NCBI GenBank assembly: GCA_947498065.1
Contig: CANMIS010000002.1
Span: forward strand, 248,001-312,000
DNA: 64,000 nt
Origin: an uncultured Erythrobacter sp.
GTDB taxonomy: Bacteria > Pseudomonadota > Alphaproteobacteria > Sphingomonadales > Sphingomonadaceae
Reading direction: 5' to 3'
The translations under genes and the position numbers were made by a program. How positions within the stretch are numbered: the first letter of the stretch is position 1; each line of letters opens with the position of its first letter. Of the stretch, positions 18,365-26,637 are shown piece by piece. The notes beneath the pieces were generated by a model that was not told the DNA's origin, did no database searches, and saw only the letters and a program-made list of their open reading frames with translations.

Positions 18365-18759
18365 TGGCTGAGACCTCGGAAACGAAACCAGTAATAAGCC
18401 GCAATCCACGCGAATGTCGTCACACCGACCATGTTTTCTGCGGCCATATCAGGCAGGGCAAAGATTTTGATGCCAATGATCCAGAACATGTGCACGAACA
18501 TAGAGGTGGCGACGCCAACCAGAGCTGCGCTGGCCATGATCTGAAACAGATATTCTTCACTGCAACGCCGATCAATGGCAGCCCCGATCGCAACGAGGAG
18601 GCTGACCATCAGCGTGATCGGAACCAGTATGCCTGCTTGTTCCCATTGGGTGATGGAAATCGCGCTTACACGTGTGGGGTCAATCTCTGCGATCATTACG
18701 GCCGAAGCGAATAGAGGTAGGACCAGAAACCAATCGAGTCTGCTTATTCCCATTTTCAT
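18361..18759 (-). CDS. Four-helix membrane protein of unknown function
   Basis: 132 residues from the ATG at 18759, supported by AGGA eight bases upstream; an in-frame ATG at 18804 would overlap the preceding gene and has no clear ribosome site. Predicted membrane segments are WFLVLPLFASAVMIAEI, AGILVPITLMVSLLVAIGAAI, ASAALVGVATSMFVHMFWI and TTFAWIAAYYWFRF, with a short loop DRRCSEEYLF between the second and third. I do not recognise the family. The stop overlaps the GTG of the XRE gene by four bases, so the two are co-translated. Confidence 0.75.
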   Translation of the reverse strand: MKMGISRLDWFLVLPLFASAVMIAEIDPTRVSAISITQWEQAGILVPITLMVSLLVAIGAAIDRRCSEEYLFQIMASAALVGVATSMFVHMFWIIGIKIFALPDMAAENMVGVTTFAWIAAYYWFRFRGLSQ

Positions 18760-18793
18760 GGTAAAATTCCTAAATTTGTGATGGTCATAGCGC

Positions 18794-19423
18794 TCATACC
18801 GCACCCCAGGCGCCGTATTTCATGCGATTGGAAACTGCGCCGATCCCGAGACCAGCGAACCATAGGACGGCCCACCAATAGGCGTCGGCATGCGGAACCG
18901 CGTCAGCAATCTCGAGGAAGCCCCAGACGCTTGCGATGCTGAGCGTGATGGCAGTTGCGATCAGTGATTGGCGAACCACCAGCATGCGAATGAACTCATC
19001 CTGCTCTTCCACGATCAGCCGTCCGATGGCCCAGAAGACACCGATGATCGCAAGGCCGGGCGGGATGGCCGCAAGAATGCGCCAAGTATCGGCAATACCT
19101 TCTGCATTTTCCGTAAAGACCAGCCCAGCCATGGCGAGCATGTAAATCGAGGTCGAGATCGCCACGCGCTTCAAATACCGCTTTTGCGCCTCACCCTTGG
19201 CAAAGCAAGCATTGCCTCCGGCATCGACCCGGCGATTGGCGGATTTGATCAACGGGACCATGATGACCATCGGTACGAGCATCAGGATCAAGAGTGCTGT
19301 GCCCTCGATCGCTCCGGCCATCGCCAGACCGCCAAGCGCGGCATAGGAGACGCCCATGAGCGCACCCCAAAAGGCCGGGCTGCGGCCCATAACGGCTGCG
19401 CTCTTGTCTGCATTCTCGCTCAT
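18794..19423 (-). CDS. Six-helix membrane protein of unknown function
   Basis: 209 residues from the ATG at 19423, chosen because it overlaps the stop of the 57-residue gene by four bases (ATGA). Hydrophobic segments: FWGALMGVSYAALGGLAMAG, GTALLILMLVPMVIMVPLI, VAISTSIYMLAMAGLVF, ILAAIPPGLAIIGVFWAIG, SLIATAITLSIASVWGFL and YWWAVLWFAGLGIGAVS. The cytoplasmic loop has RRVDAGGNACFAKGEAQKRY and the charged motif LIVEEQDEFIRML, which resembles loops of DUF2178-like regulator-associated membrane proteins, but I cannot assign a family with confidence. It is the second gene of the XRE operon. Confidence 0.72.
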   Translation of the reverse strand: MSENADKSAAVMGRSPAFWGALMGVSYAALGGLAMAGAIEGTALLILMLVPMVIMVPLIKSANRRVDAGGNACFAKGEAQKRYLKRVAISTSIYMLAMAGLVFTENAEGIADTWRILAAIPPGLAIIGVFWAIGRLIVEEQDEFIRMLVVRQSLIATAITLSIASVWGFLEIADAVPHADAYWWAVLWFAGLGIGAVSNRMKYGAWGAV

Positions 19424-19596
19424 AGCAGGCACTTCGAATTGCTCTTGCAGCCGCCATTGAGCATGCCCATCGCCGCGCCGCTCAGGCCGCCGATGATTCC
19501 GAAGGATGCACCATTGCTGAGCTCGCTAGCGGCCAAGAATATCGCGGCGGTGATGATGATCACGGCCCATAGAATCGCTTTGTTTCGAATTGTCAT
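19420..19596 (-). CDS. 57-residue small membrane protein, first gene of the XRE operon
   Basis: The frame ATG 19596 to TGA 19420-19422 encodes 57 residues: a basic start (MTIRNKA), one transmembrane helix (ILWAVIIITAAIFLAA), a Gly/Ala-rich segment (FGIIGGLSGAAMGML), and a Cys-containing tail (GGCKSNSKCLL). GGGAGC precedes the start and the stop overlaps the next start by four bases, which strongly supports expression. Function unknown. The size and the ending resemble small membrane proteins or toxin-like peptides, but there is no family evidence. A consensus -35 (TTGACA) lies about 55 bases upstream. Confidence 0.65.
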   Translation of the reverse strand: MTIRNKAILWAVIIITAAIFLAASELSNGASFGIIGGLSGAAMGMLNGGCKSNSKCLL

Positions 19597-19619
19597 TAGT
19601 AAAGCTCCCTTTCAACTAT

Positions 19620-19667
19620 GGAAAGCATGCTTGTCATTGATTCGTGTGTTTGTCAAGCAAACTTTCC
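19620..19667. promoter_or_regulatory. Imperfect inverted repeat between the XRE operon and the thrS leader
   Basis: A 17-base left arm GGAAAGCATGCTTGTCA (19620-19636) and right arm TGTCAAGCAAACTTTCC (19651-19667) match at 14 of 17 positions when one is inverted. The left arm also contains the perfect palindrome AAGCATGCTT. Read on the minus strand the right arm includes TTGACA, a perfect -35 hexamer. The placement 24-71 bases before the 57-residue gene makes it a strong operator candidate for the XRE regulator. The same repeat lies upstream of the divergent thrS leader. Confidence 0.55.
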
Positions 19668-19712
19668 AAAATGGAGCGGGTGCTTTCCGGTTGATGTTGC
19701 GAAACACGGGTA

Positions 19713-19820
19713 ATGACATCGCCATTCGCCGCGCCTATATCTGCGCTCATGGCCAACCGTGTGACTACCACCACCACTACCACCACCCCGGATTTCCGGG
19801 GCCGGTTGCTGTTGGTCTAA
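19713..19820 (+). CDS. Candidate threonine leader peptide (thrS attenuator peptide)
   Basis: A short frame with two possible starts, ATG 19713 (35 residues) or ATG 19749 (23 residues). It runs MANRV, then eight consecutive threonine codons (19764-19787, six ACC and two ACT), then PDFRGRLLLV and TAA at 19818-19820. It ends 142 bases before thrS, on the same strand. A run of eight Thr codons directly upstream of the threonyl-tRNA synthetase gene is the classic layout of ribosome-mediated attenuation, where stalling reports low charged tRNA-Thr. Neither start has a strong ribosome site. An overlapping frame reads the same stretch as His/Tyr. Confidence 0.6.
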   Translation: MTSPFAAPISALMANRVTTTTTTTTPDFRGRLLLV

Positions 19821-19902
19821 TCCAGCCACACCCGCGCCCCGAACTTTCGGTTTCGGGCGGCGCGGTGTCAGCCTCCTGGAAAGCTGAAAATACCAAGACA
19901 CC
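19786..19902 (+). promoter_or_regulatory. RNA hairpins in the thrS leader (attenuator region)
   Basis: Three stems follow or abut the Thr codons. CCCCGG/CCGGGG with loop ATTT (19786-19801) is perfect and starts inside the last Thr codon. GCGCCCCGAA pairs with TTCGGGCGGCGC with a two-base bulge (19834-19863). GGTGTC (19864-19869) pairs with GACACC (19897-19902), enclosing CAGC/GCTG. Mutually exclusive folding is plausible but was not computed. No clear T-run follows any stem, so a classic intrinsic terminator is not established; control could act at the translation level. Confidence 0.45.
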
Positions 19903-19962
19903 GCTCTTCAAGCGCGCGCATGAGTGTGTCATGGGCGTGAACGCAAACGAGACGGAAGAACG

Positions 19963-21993
19963 ATGACCGAACTGCTCAAGATCAGCCTCCCCGATGGCAC
20001 CACGCGTGAAATGCCAGAAGGCAGCACGCCAGCCGATGTGGCCGCCGCGATTGGCCCTGGCCTCGCCAAGGCCGCGTTGGCTGCGCGCGTCAACGGCGAA
20101 GTGCGCGATATTGGCCGCCCGTTTGAGGGTGATGCTGAGCTTGAGCTGATCACCAGCCGTGACGAGGCCGATGCGCTGGAACTGGCGCGCCATGACTTTG
20201 CACACGTTCTGGCTGAGGCGGTGCAGGCGCTCTATCCCGGCACGCAGATCACCTTTGGTCCTGCGACCGACGATGGCTTCTATTATGACGTGATGGCCCC
20301 GGCTGACCGCGAGCCGTTCAGCATGGATGATCTGCCCGCGATTGAAGAGAAAATGCGTGAGATCATTGCCGCGGATAAGCCATTGGTGCGCGAAGTGTGG
20401 TCGCGCGCTGATCTGATCGCGAAATGGGAAGCGGACGGCGAGGCGTTTAAGGCTGAATGGGCCAAAGAACTGCCTGAAAACGAAGAGCTGACCGTCTATT
20501 GGTCGGGCGAACCGCGCAGCGACGGCGCGTGGTTGGATATGTGCCGCGGGCCGCATTTGGCCTCGACCGGCAAGCTTGATCCGGCGGCGTTTAAGCTGAT
20601 GCGGGTGGCGGGCGCCTATTGGCGCGGTGATCAGCGCAATGCGCAGCTGACGCGGATTTACGGCACCGGCTGGCTCAACAAAAAGCAGCTCAAACAGCAT
20701 CTGCACCGGCTGGAAGAAGCCGCCAAGCGCGACCACCGTAAGCTGGGCCGCGAGATGGATCTGTTCCACCTTCAGGAAGAAGCGCATGGCAGCGTGTTCT
20801 GGCATCCTAAGGGCTACCGGATCTGGCGCGAGCTGGAGGCTTATATGCGCCGTAAGATGGATGGCGGGGGTTACCGCGAGATCAAGACGCCGCAGCTAAT
20901 GGATATCCGCCAGTGGGAGCAATCCGGCCACTGGGGCAAATATGCTGAAAACATGTTTGCTGTGCCCGATATGGTGCCCGAAGTGGACGAGGACAGCGAC
21001 GGCCCGGCTAAGCCTGCGGTTGAAAAAGACGCCGATTGGATGGCGATCAAGCCCATGAACTGCCCGGCTCACGTGCTGGTGTTTAAGCAAGGCATCACGT
21101 CCTATCGCGATCTGCCGATCCGCCTGGGCGAAATGGGCTGCTGTCACCGCAACGAGCCGCACGGGGCGCTGCATGGCCTGATGCGTGTGCGTCAGTTCAC
21201 TCAAGACGATGCGCATATTTTCTGCACCGAAGACCAGGTGGTCGAGGAAGTGCGCAAATTCTGCGAGCTCGCAAACGGCGTCTACAAGGACTTTGGCTTC
21301 ACCTATCATGTGAAGCTCGCCACGCGCCCAGAAAAGCGCTTTGGCTCTGATGCTGACTGGGACAAAGCAGAGCAGGAATTGCGCGATGCCGTAGCCGAGG
21401 CGGGCATGGACAATGAGGAATATGGCTGGGAAGAGCTGCCGGGCGAGGGCGCGTTTTATGCGCCAAAGCTCGAATGGCACCTGACCGATGCGATTGGCCG
21501 GACCTGGCAGGTTGGCACGATCCAGGGCGACCGCGTCCTGCCCGACCGCTTGGATGCGACCTATATTGGCGAGGATGGCGGCAAGCACCGTCCCGTGATG
21601 CTTCACCGCGCGATATTCGGCTCTTACGAGCGTTTTATCGGCATTCTGATTGAGCATTATGCTGGGCGTCTGCCAGCATGGCTCGCCCCGGTTCAGGCCG
21701 TGGTCGCCCCGATTGTGTCGGACGTTGATGGCTATGCCACCAAGGTGATGGCCAAGCTGGAGGCGGCAGGCATCCGGGTGGAAGGCGATCTTCGCAATGA
21801 GAAGATCAACTATAAGGTACGCGAGCACTCGCTGGCGAAGGTTCCGTATCTGTTTGTGGTCGGAAAGCGCGAGGAAGAAGAGGGCACGATTGCCCTGCGG
21901 ACCCTGGGCGAGAAGGACCAGCAAGTGCTGTCTTTTGATGATGCGCTGGCGCTGATCACAAAGGCAGCTACACCACCTGATCTTCGCGCCTGA
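19963..21993 (+). CDS. thrS: Threonine-tRNA ligase
   Basis: 676 residues from the ATG at 19963, preceded by GGAAG. Domain order is a TGS domain (about 1-62, [19 protein letters not shown]), an editing domain (about 65-220) with the [11 protein letters not shown] and CRGPH metal-binding blocks, a class II catalytic core with [37 protein letters not shown] and the late WQVGTIQGD motif, and a C-terminal anticodon-binding domain (about 580-670). Charges tRNA-Thr in the cytoplasm. Likely controlled by the Thr-rich leader upstream. The usual infC neighbour is absent; the next gene is a TauE-type exporter 21 bases away. Confidence 0.97.
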   Translation: MTELLKISLPDGTTREMPEGSTPADVAAAIGPGLAKAALAARVNGEVRDIGRPFEGDAELELITSRDEADALELARHDFAHVLAEAVQALYPGTQITFGPATDDGFYYDVMAPADREPFSMDDLPAIEEKMREIIAADKPLVREVWSRADLIAKWEADGEAFKAEWAKELPENEELTVYWSGEPRSDGAWLDMCRGPHLASTGKLDPAAFKLMRVAGAYWRGDQRNAQLTRIYGTGWLNKKQLKQHLHRLEEAAKRDHRKLGREMDLFHLQEEAHGSVFWHPKGYRIWRELEAYMRRKMDGGGYREIKTPQLMDIRQWEQSGHWGKYAENMFAVPDMVPEVDEDSDGPAKPAVEKDADWMAIKPMNCPAHVLVFKQGITSYRDLPIRLGEMGCCHRNEPHGALHGLMRVRQFTQDDAHIFCTEDQVVEEVRKFCELANGVYKDFGFTYHVKLATRPEKRFGSDADWDKAEQELRDAVAEAGMDNEEYGWEELPGEGAFYAPKLEWHLTDAIGRTWQVGTIQGDRVLPDRLDATYIGEDGGKHRPVMLHRAIFGSYERFIGILIEHYAGRLPAWLAPVQAVVAPIVSDVDGYATKVMAKLEAAGIRVEGDLRNEKINYKVREHSLAKVPYLFVVGKREEEEGTIALRTLGEKDQQVLSFDDALALITKAATPPDLRA

Positions 21994-22014
21994 TCGCATT
22001 TGACCGAATAGATC

Positions 22015-22758
22015 ATGGACTGGCTGGACGGGCTTAGCGCAGCGCAGATTGCGGCGGCGTTCGCAGCGACCATTGGCGCGTCTTTCGTGCGCGGGCTGGC
22101 CGGGTTCGGCATGGCGATTTTGCTGGTGCCGGTTTTGGCGCTCGCTTTGACCCCGGTTGAAGCGGTGATGATCGCCAATTTCCTGATGCTGTTTATCGGC
22201 ATGTTGGAGATACGGCGTCTGGTGCTGGGCGCTGAAATATCCGCTTGGGTGATCAGCGCCCTGGTTGCGGTCACAACCGCGCCGGGATTGCTGCTGCTGT
22301 CTGTGACGCCGCCTGATCTCGCGCGGCTGCTGATCGCAATGGTGGCGCTGTCCGCCTTTGCGCTCGTGCTCCTGCCACAGCGTTCAGCCAGCGTCCCCGG
22401 GCCTGTTCAGACCGGTGCAACAGGTGTGACGAGTGGCATTCTCACAGGCTTTGCCGGGATGCCAGGGCCGCCGGTTGTGCCCTATTATGTCGGCCGGGCG
22501 ATCCCGCGCGATACGGCCAAGGCATCGATGCTGCTGATCTTCACGATCGCTTCGATAGCGGCGATTGTCTCCGGGTTTTTGACCGGCGTGATTGATCAGC
22601 GCCTTGTGCTGCTTTCGGTCGGGCTCTTTCCCGCCGTGCTGCTCGGCAATTGGCTCGGCGGCCTCGCCTATGGCCGGGTCAGCGACACGGTCTGGCGGAG
22701 TTTCGTCGGCCTAGTGCTGTTTGCTGCTGCCTTTGCGGCTCTCACCCGTCTGTTTTAG
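22015..22758 (+). CDS. TauE/SafE-family anion permease (probable sulfite exporter type)
   Basis: 247 residues with about eight hydrophobic segments in two halves. Family blocks are ASFVRGLAGFGMAIL near the N-terminus and, in the second half, TSGILTGFAGMPGPPVVPYYVG. TauE/SafE proteins export sulfoacetate, sulfite or other organic anions; the substrate here is unknown. The start is 21 bases after thrS, so read-through is possible. The stop overlaps the convergent DUF1223 gene by four bases (22755-22758). Confidence 0.85.
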   Translation: MDWLDGLSAAQIAAAFAATIGASFVRGLAGFGMAILLVPVLALALTPVEAVMIANFLMLFIGMLEIRRLVLGAEISAWVISALVAVTTAPGLLLLSVTPPDLARLLIAMVALSAFALVLLPQRSASVPGPVQTGATGVTSGILTGFAGMPGPPVVPYYVGRAIPRDTAKASMLLIFTIASIAAIVSGFLTGVIDQRLVLLSVGLFPAVLLGNWLGGLAYGRVSDTVWRSFVGLVLFAAAFAALTRLF

Positions 22759-23513
22759 CGCAGCCAGCGCGCAGCAAGCACCCGCCCGCCGTTCGGCTCG
22801 CGCAGGACCAAAGCATGTGCATCCGCTCCCGGCGTGGTGAGCCTGTCTTGGCGCAGCTCAACACTTGCTGTGCCGCCATCCCAGCGGGTGAGCACTTTTT
22901 CATCAAGCAGCACATTGGTGTAGGAAATGCGGCGTCCGCCGTTTTCTCCGCGGCCAATCGCGACGCTTTGCTCGCTCGATACCGCCATCAACACCAGCTC
23001 AGCAGGTTTCTCTGCGGTGCCGCTTAGGCCAATGCCATAGCCCAGTCCGCCCGCTGGCTTGATGCGAATGGCGGCGCTTTGCGATCCGCGCGCCAGCGCG
23101 ATGTGGCGGCGGTTGACGCGCTCGTTAGAGCCGACTTGGCCAAGCTCTCCATCGACCACCAATTGAGGTGTGTAGACGCCGTTATACCCCGCGAGGCCGC
23201 GGCGGGCATAATCGCGCTGGAGGCTGGTGTTGTCTTCTCGAGCGAGCGTATCTTTCCAGCCTAAACGGTCCCAATAGGTGACCGGGCGAGCGATCACGAC
23301 CAGGCCCTCTTCGCGCGCAAGTTTGGCTGAGAGGCGGTCCGCTGGTGGGCAGGAAGAACAGCCCTGGCTGGTGAACAGTTCCAAGAGGACAGGCTCGCCC
23401 AAAGTGCCGGTTTGCTCAGGCGGGCTTTGCGCTTGGCTGAAACCTGGCGCGGCTACAGAGACGATGGCGAGCGCGGCGTAACCGATGGCCAGACCGAATA
23501 GAGTTTTTGTCAT
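22755..23513 (-). CDS. Secreted DUF1223 family protein (thioredoxin-like fold)
   Basis: 252 residues with a signal peptide of about 28 residues (ending FSQAQS). The DUF1223 signature follows at once: VLLELFTSQGCSSCPPADRL with a CxxC pair (Cys52, Cys55), then PVTYWDRLGWKD and YTPQLVVDG. The fold is related to thioredoxin, so a periplasmic redox role is reasonable, but family function is not established. GAGGGA precedes the ATG at 23513. Convergent with the TauE gene. Confidence 0.88.
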   Translation of the reverse strand: MTKTLFGLAIGYAALAIVSVAAPGFSQAQSPPEQTGTLGEPVLLELFTSQGCSSCPPADRLSAKLAREEGLVVIARPVTYWDRLGWKDTLAREDNTSLQRDYARRGLAGYNGVYTPQLVVDGELGQVGSNERVNRRHIALARGSQSAAIRIKPAGGLGYGIGLSGTAEKPAELVLMAVSSEQSVAIGRGENGGRRISYTNVLLDEKVLTRWDGGTASVELRQDRLTTPGADAHALVLREPNGGRVLAARWLR

Positions 23514-23591
23514 GCGCGTCCCTCACAAACATCCGCTGAGCACTGCAGAGATATTCGTCATAATCGCTGTTTGGTTACAGCGAGCGGGCGC

Positions 23592-23726
23592 CTAAAGTGG
23601 GAGTGGTTGCCCGGCAAAGATCAGCGCCGCGCCGCACGCCAGCACAATGACTGAACGGACGATATCGGCCGGATGGGCCGCTGCAAGCTGCAAAGGCTTG
23701 CGAGAGATGGCGATTGCTTTGTGCAT
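23592..23726 (-). CDS. Possible 44-residue small protein with one membrane segment
   Basis: The frame ATG 23726 to TAG 23592-23594 encodes a basic N-terminus (MHKAIAISRKP) and a hydrophobic C-terminal segment (SVIVLACGAALIFAGQPL). AGGG lies just upstream, closer than ideal. It sits alone between DUF1223 and the agmatine deiminase gene. Chance occurrence cannot be excluded and no family is recognised. Confidence 0.35.
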   Translation of the reverse strand: MHKAIAISRKPLQLAAAHPADIVRSVIVLACGAALIFAGQPLPL

Positions 23727-23781
23727 AAACCCTACGTTCGCGGGCAAATGCTAACAGGTCGTTAAGATTAACCAGGATCGC

Positions 23782-24765
23782 CTAAATAAGCGCTGAGGGC
23801 ATTTGCTGGCTAGCGCAGTGAAATCCGCCGCCACCAGCGAGTACAGCATCCGCTGGAAGGCCAATAGTCTGCCGATCCGGGAATAGAGCCGCGATCGCCG
23901 CGACGCCCGCCGCATCGTGCACTGAGCCAAAGGTCGGCACCGCCACCAGATGTGTGGTGATGGCGAAATTCACATAGCTTGCCGGTTCCACCTCGCCATC
24001 GCGCATGATCAAGCCGGGAGAGGGGATCGTCACTACCTCTACCCCGAATGCTTCGGCGCGCCGCTTTGCATCCGCATAGATCGCGGCATTGGGATCATCG
24101 CTACCAGTAGCCCCAGGAACCACGAGCCGGCCTGGACCGATAAAACGCGCAAGATTGTCGACATGGCCGTCGGTGTGATCATTGATGAGGCCATCGCCCA
24201 GCCACAACACCCGGTCAAAGCCGAGCGTGCGCTTAAGCTCCGCCTCGATCGCGGCGCGCGACATGCTGGGGTTGCGGTTTGGATTGAGAAGGCATTGCTC
24301 GGTCACTGCACACAGCCCGGTGCCATCGCCATCAACCGCGCCGCCTTCCAATATCATTGGCGACGTTTCGAGCGGCAAACCCGCATCTCGCGTCAATTCT
24401 GCGCCAATGCTCTCGTCGCCCGCCATCTGATACTTGCCGCCCCAGCCATTAAAGCCAAACCGGCGCGCGGCGCGTTCGCCATTGCCCGATACGATTAGCG
24501 GTCCGGTGTCGCGCAGCCAAATATCGCCGTATACTCGCCGCTCCAGCGTGACCGCTTCGTTCACGAGAGAGTGGGCGCGGGCTTCATTGGCTTCATCGCG
24601 CACGAGCAGACGCACGGCCTGCCCGCTTTCCGCAACAGCATTGGCGAACGCCGCGATTTGCTCCTGTGCAGGCTCAAGGAAGCCCGGCCATTCCTCGGCC
24701 AAATGCGGAAAGCCGATCCACGACCAATCCTGCGGCGCCCATTCAGGAGGCATCAGGACGGTCAT
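23782..24765 (-). CDS. aguA: Agmatine deiminase (PPAD family)
   Basis: Hydrolyses agmatine to N-carbamoylputrescine and ammonia in the arginine-to-putrescine route. 327 residues of the guanidino-modifying fold with RDTGP (85-89), HTDGHVDN (197-204) and GGGGFHC at the C-terminus, with Cys317 as nucleophile. The family usually has GGGNIHC; the substitution GGGGFHC is worth noting but keeps the Cys. No N-carbamoylputrescine amidase gene is adjacent, so the next enzyme must be encoded elsewhere. GGAAG lies seven bases before the ATG at 24765. Confidence 0.88.
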   Translation of the reverse strand: MTVLMPPEWAPQDWSWIGFPHLAEEWPGFLEPAQEQIAAFANAVAESGQAVRLLVRDEANEARAHSLVNEAVTLERRVYGDIWLRDTGPLIVSGNGERAARRFGFNGWGGKYQMAGDESIGAELTRDAGLPLETSPMILEGGAVDGDGTGLCAVTEQCLLNPNRNPSMSRAAIEAELKRTLGFDRVLWLGDGLINDHTDGHVDNLARFIGPGRLVVPGATGSDDPNAAIYADAKRRAEAFGVEVVTIPSPGLIMRDGEVEPASYVNFAITTHLVAVPTFGSVHDAAGVAAIAALFPDRQTIGLPADAVLAGGGGFHCASQQMPSALI

Positions 24766-24803
24766 GAACCGGCTTCCAATTCGTCAGCTAAACGGATGCT
24801 GGA

Positions 24804-26513
24804 TCAGCAGCCCGTTTCGGCGCTGGCGCAGCTTTCATCACGAGCGGCCTTGAACTCATCGCCCTCGTTCCAATTCGGCCAGCTGCTGCTTTCCGCCATC
24901 ATCCGACCAATCCGGTAGAACAATTGCAAATCGCTCATCACGCCGGACCAGTCCCACTCTTCGTTGAACTCGTCCTTTGGCCCGTGATACCGATTGTCAC
25001 GGTAGTCCTTGGACACGGCGGCGCCTGCATCGCGGCCACCCTCGACCAGATCTTGCCCGCCATTGATGTAGAGCATTGGCACGCCCTGCTTGGCAAAGGC
25101 GAAGTGGTCAGAGCGGTAGTAATAGCCCGCCTCTGGGTTTGGGTTTGGCGTCATGGTGCGGCCGTCGGCTTCCAGCGCGCCCATCATAAAGGCATCGAGC
25201 TGAGACTTGCCGGGGCCAACCACGGTCACGTCTTTGGCTGGGCCAGCTACCTGGAAGGCATCCATGTTGATTCCGCCAACCGTTTGGTCGAGCGGGAACA
25301 CTGGGTTTGAGGCGTAGTAATATGCGCCGAGCAGACCGGATTCCTCAGCCGTTACAGCCAGGAATACGAGGCTGCGCTTAGGCGTGCCAGCTTTCGAATG
25401 CGCCTCCGCCAAAGCGACAAGAGCCGCAGTACCGGTCGCATTGTCGACTGCGCCGTTGCAAATGTCATCGCCATCGGGCGCTGCTTTACAGCGGCCAAGG
25501 TGATCCCAGTGTGCGGTGTGGATCACGTATTCGTCTGGCGCTTCGCTGCCCGGCAGAATGCCGATCACATTTTGCGATTGGAATTTGCGAATGTCATTTT
25601 CAAAGCTGGTGGAGGCGGACATGCCCAGCTCAACCGCTTCAAATTCTTCCGTTTTCGCCGCCGCTGTCAGCGCATCGAGATCCTGCCCCGCTGCCGCCAG
25701 CAATTCGCGGGCGGCCTCTTTCTGGATCCAGCCGTTCATCGTGGTGAGCGGCGGAGGATTGTCTCCGCGAGCAGGATAGGCCTGAGGGCCGGACCAGCTG
25801 CTTTCCACCACGTTCCAGCCATAGCTTGCCGGCTCGGTGTCATGGATAATCAAAACGCCTGCTGCGCCTTGGCGCGCGGCCTCTTCATATTTATAGGTCC
25901 AGCGGCCATAGAATGTCATCGCGCGGCCGTTGAATTTCCCTTCAAGGCCGGATGTTTCATAGTCAGGGTCATTTACCAGCACGACCACTGTCTTGCCTGT
26001 GACATCGACGCCTTCGTAATCGTTCCAATCGCGTTCTGGCGCGTTGATGCCGTATCCGACGAACACCATTTCGCTGTTGGCCAGCTGTGTTTGTGCATCT
26101 TCGCGGTAGGTCACGCCGACCCATTCGCTGCCGAAATCATAGACCAGATCGGTCTCGCCATTGGTAATGGTGAGCGGCGCGAAGTTCTTGCCAGTGATTT
26201 CCACCAGCGGAACTTCTTGCACCCAGCTCTCGCCATTGCCGGGCTGAAGGCCAGCGGCCTCAAACCGTTCGGTCAGCAGAGCAACGGTCAACTCCTCGCC
26301 CTTGGTCCCGGGCATGCGGCCTTCAAACTCATCGCTGGAAAGCGTGCGCGTGATGTCGACCATTGTCTCTTCGGACAGCTCGCCTGCCGCGACTTCTGGA
26401 ATGTCCAAAGCGTCTGCGCCGGTGTCGCCGCCGAGCGAGCTCATCGCATCGCATGCCGTCAGCGCGAGCGCGCAAGCGGCCAATCCGCCAAGCTTCAATG
26501 CTTGTTTGATCAT
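24804..26513 (-). CDS. M28-family metallopeptidase, lipoprotein
   Basis: 569 residues. The N-terminal signal has the lipobox LTAC (Cys at about 21), so the protein should be lipid-anchored in the envelope. A PA-like insert spans roughly 140-280, and the peptidase domain follows with zinc-ligand motifs HTAHWDHLG, GAVDNATGTAAL, TAEESGLLGA and the later YRSDHFAF. Family members are aminopeptidases or carboxypeptidases acting on extracellular peptides. GAGGA precedes the start. The gene is divergent from glnE. Confidence 0.92.
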   Translation of the reverse strand: MIKQALKLGGLAACALALTACDAMSSLGGDTGADALDIPEVAAGELSEETMVDITRTLSSDEFEGRMPGTKGEELTVALLTERFEAAGLQPGNGESWVQEVPLVEITGKNFAPLTITNGETDLVYDFGSEWVGVTYREDAQTQLANSEMVFVGYGINAPERDWNDYEGVDVTGKTVVVLVNDPDYETSGLEGKFNGRAMTFYGRWTYKYEEAARQGAAGVLIIHDTEPASYGWNVVESSWSGPQAYPARGDNPPPLTTMNGWIQKEAARELLAAAGQDLDALTAAAKTEEFEAVELGMSASTSFENDIRKFQSQNVIGILPGSEAPDEYVIHTAHWDHLGRCKAAPDGDDICNGAVDNATGTAALVALAEAHSKAGTPKRSLVFLAVTAEESGLLGAYYYASNPVFPLDQTVGGINMDAFQVAGPAKDVTVVGPGKSQLDAFMMGALEADGRTMTPNPNPEAGYYYRSDHFAFAKQGVPMLYINGGQDLVEGGRDAGAAVSKDYRDNRYHGPKDEFNEEWDWSGVMSDLQLFYRIGRMMAESSSWPNWNEGDEFKAARDESCASAETGC

Positions 26514-26637
26514 TGTCGGTGATTCCTCTCATCCAAAATCATTGCGCGCACCTTTTGCAGAGCGGAGCGCGGCCCGCAAGGCGGATTGATGGCCGGGGCG
26601 CTTGCGAGACAAGCACCGGCGCGCCATGGAGGCGGAG

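Noticed and set aside
19777..20805. 342-codon minus-strand frame opposite thrS
   Set aside because: It overlaps the recognised TGS and editing domains of thrS and has no family motif of its own.
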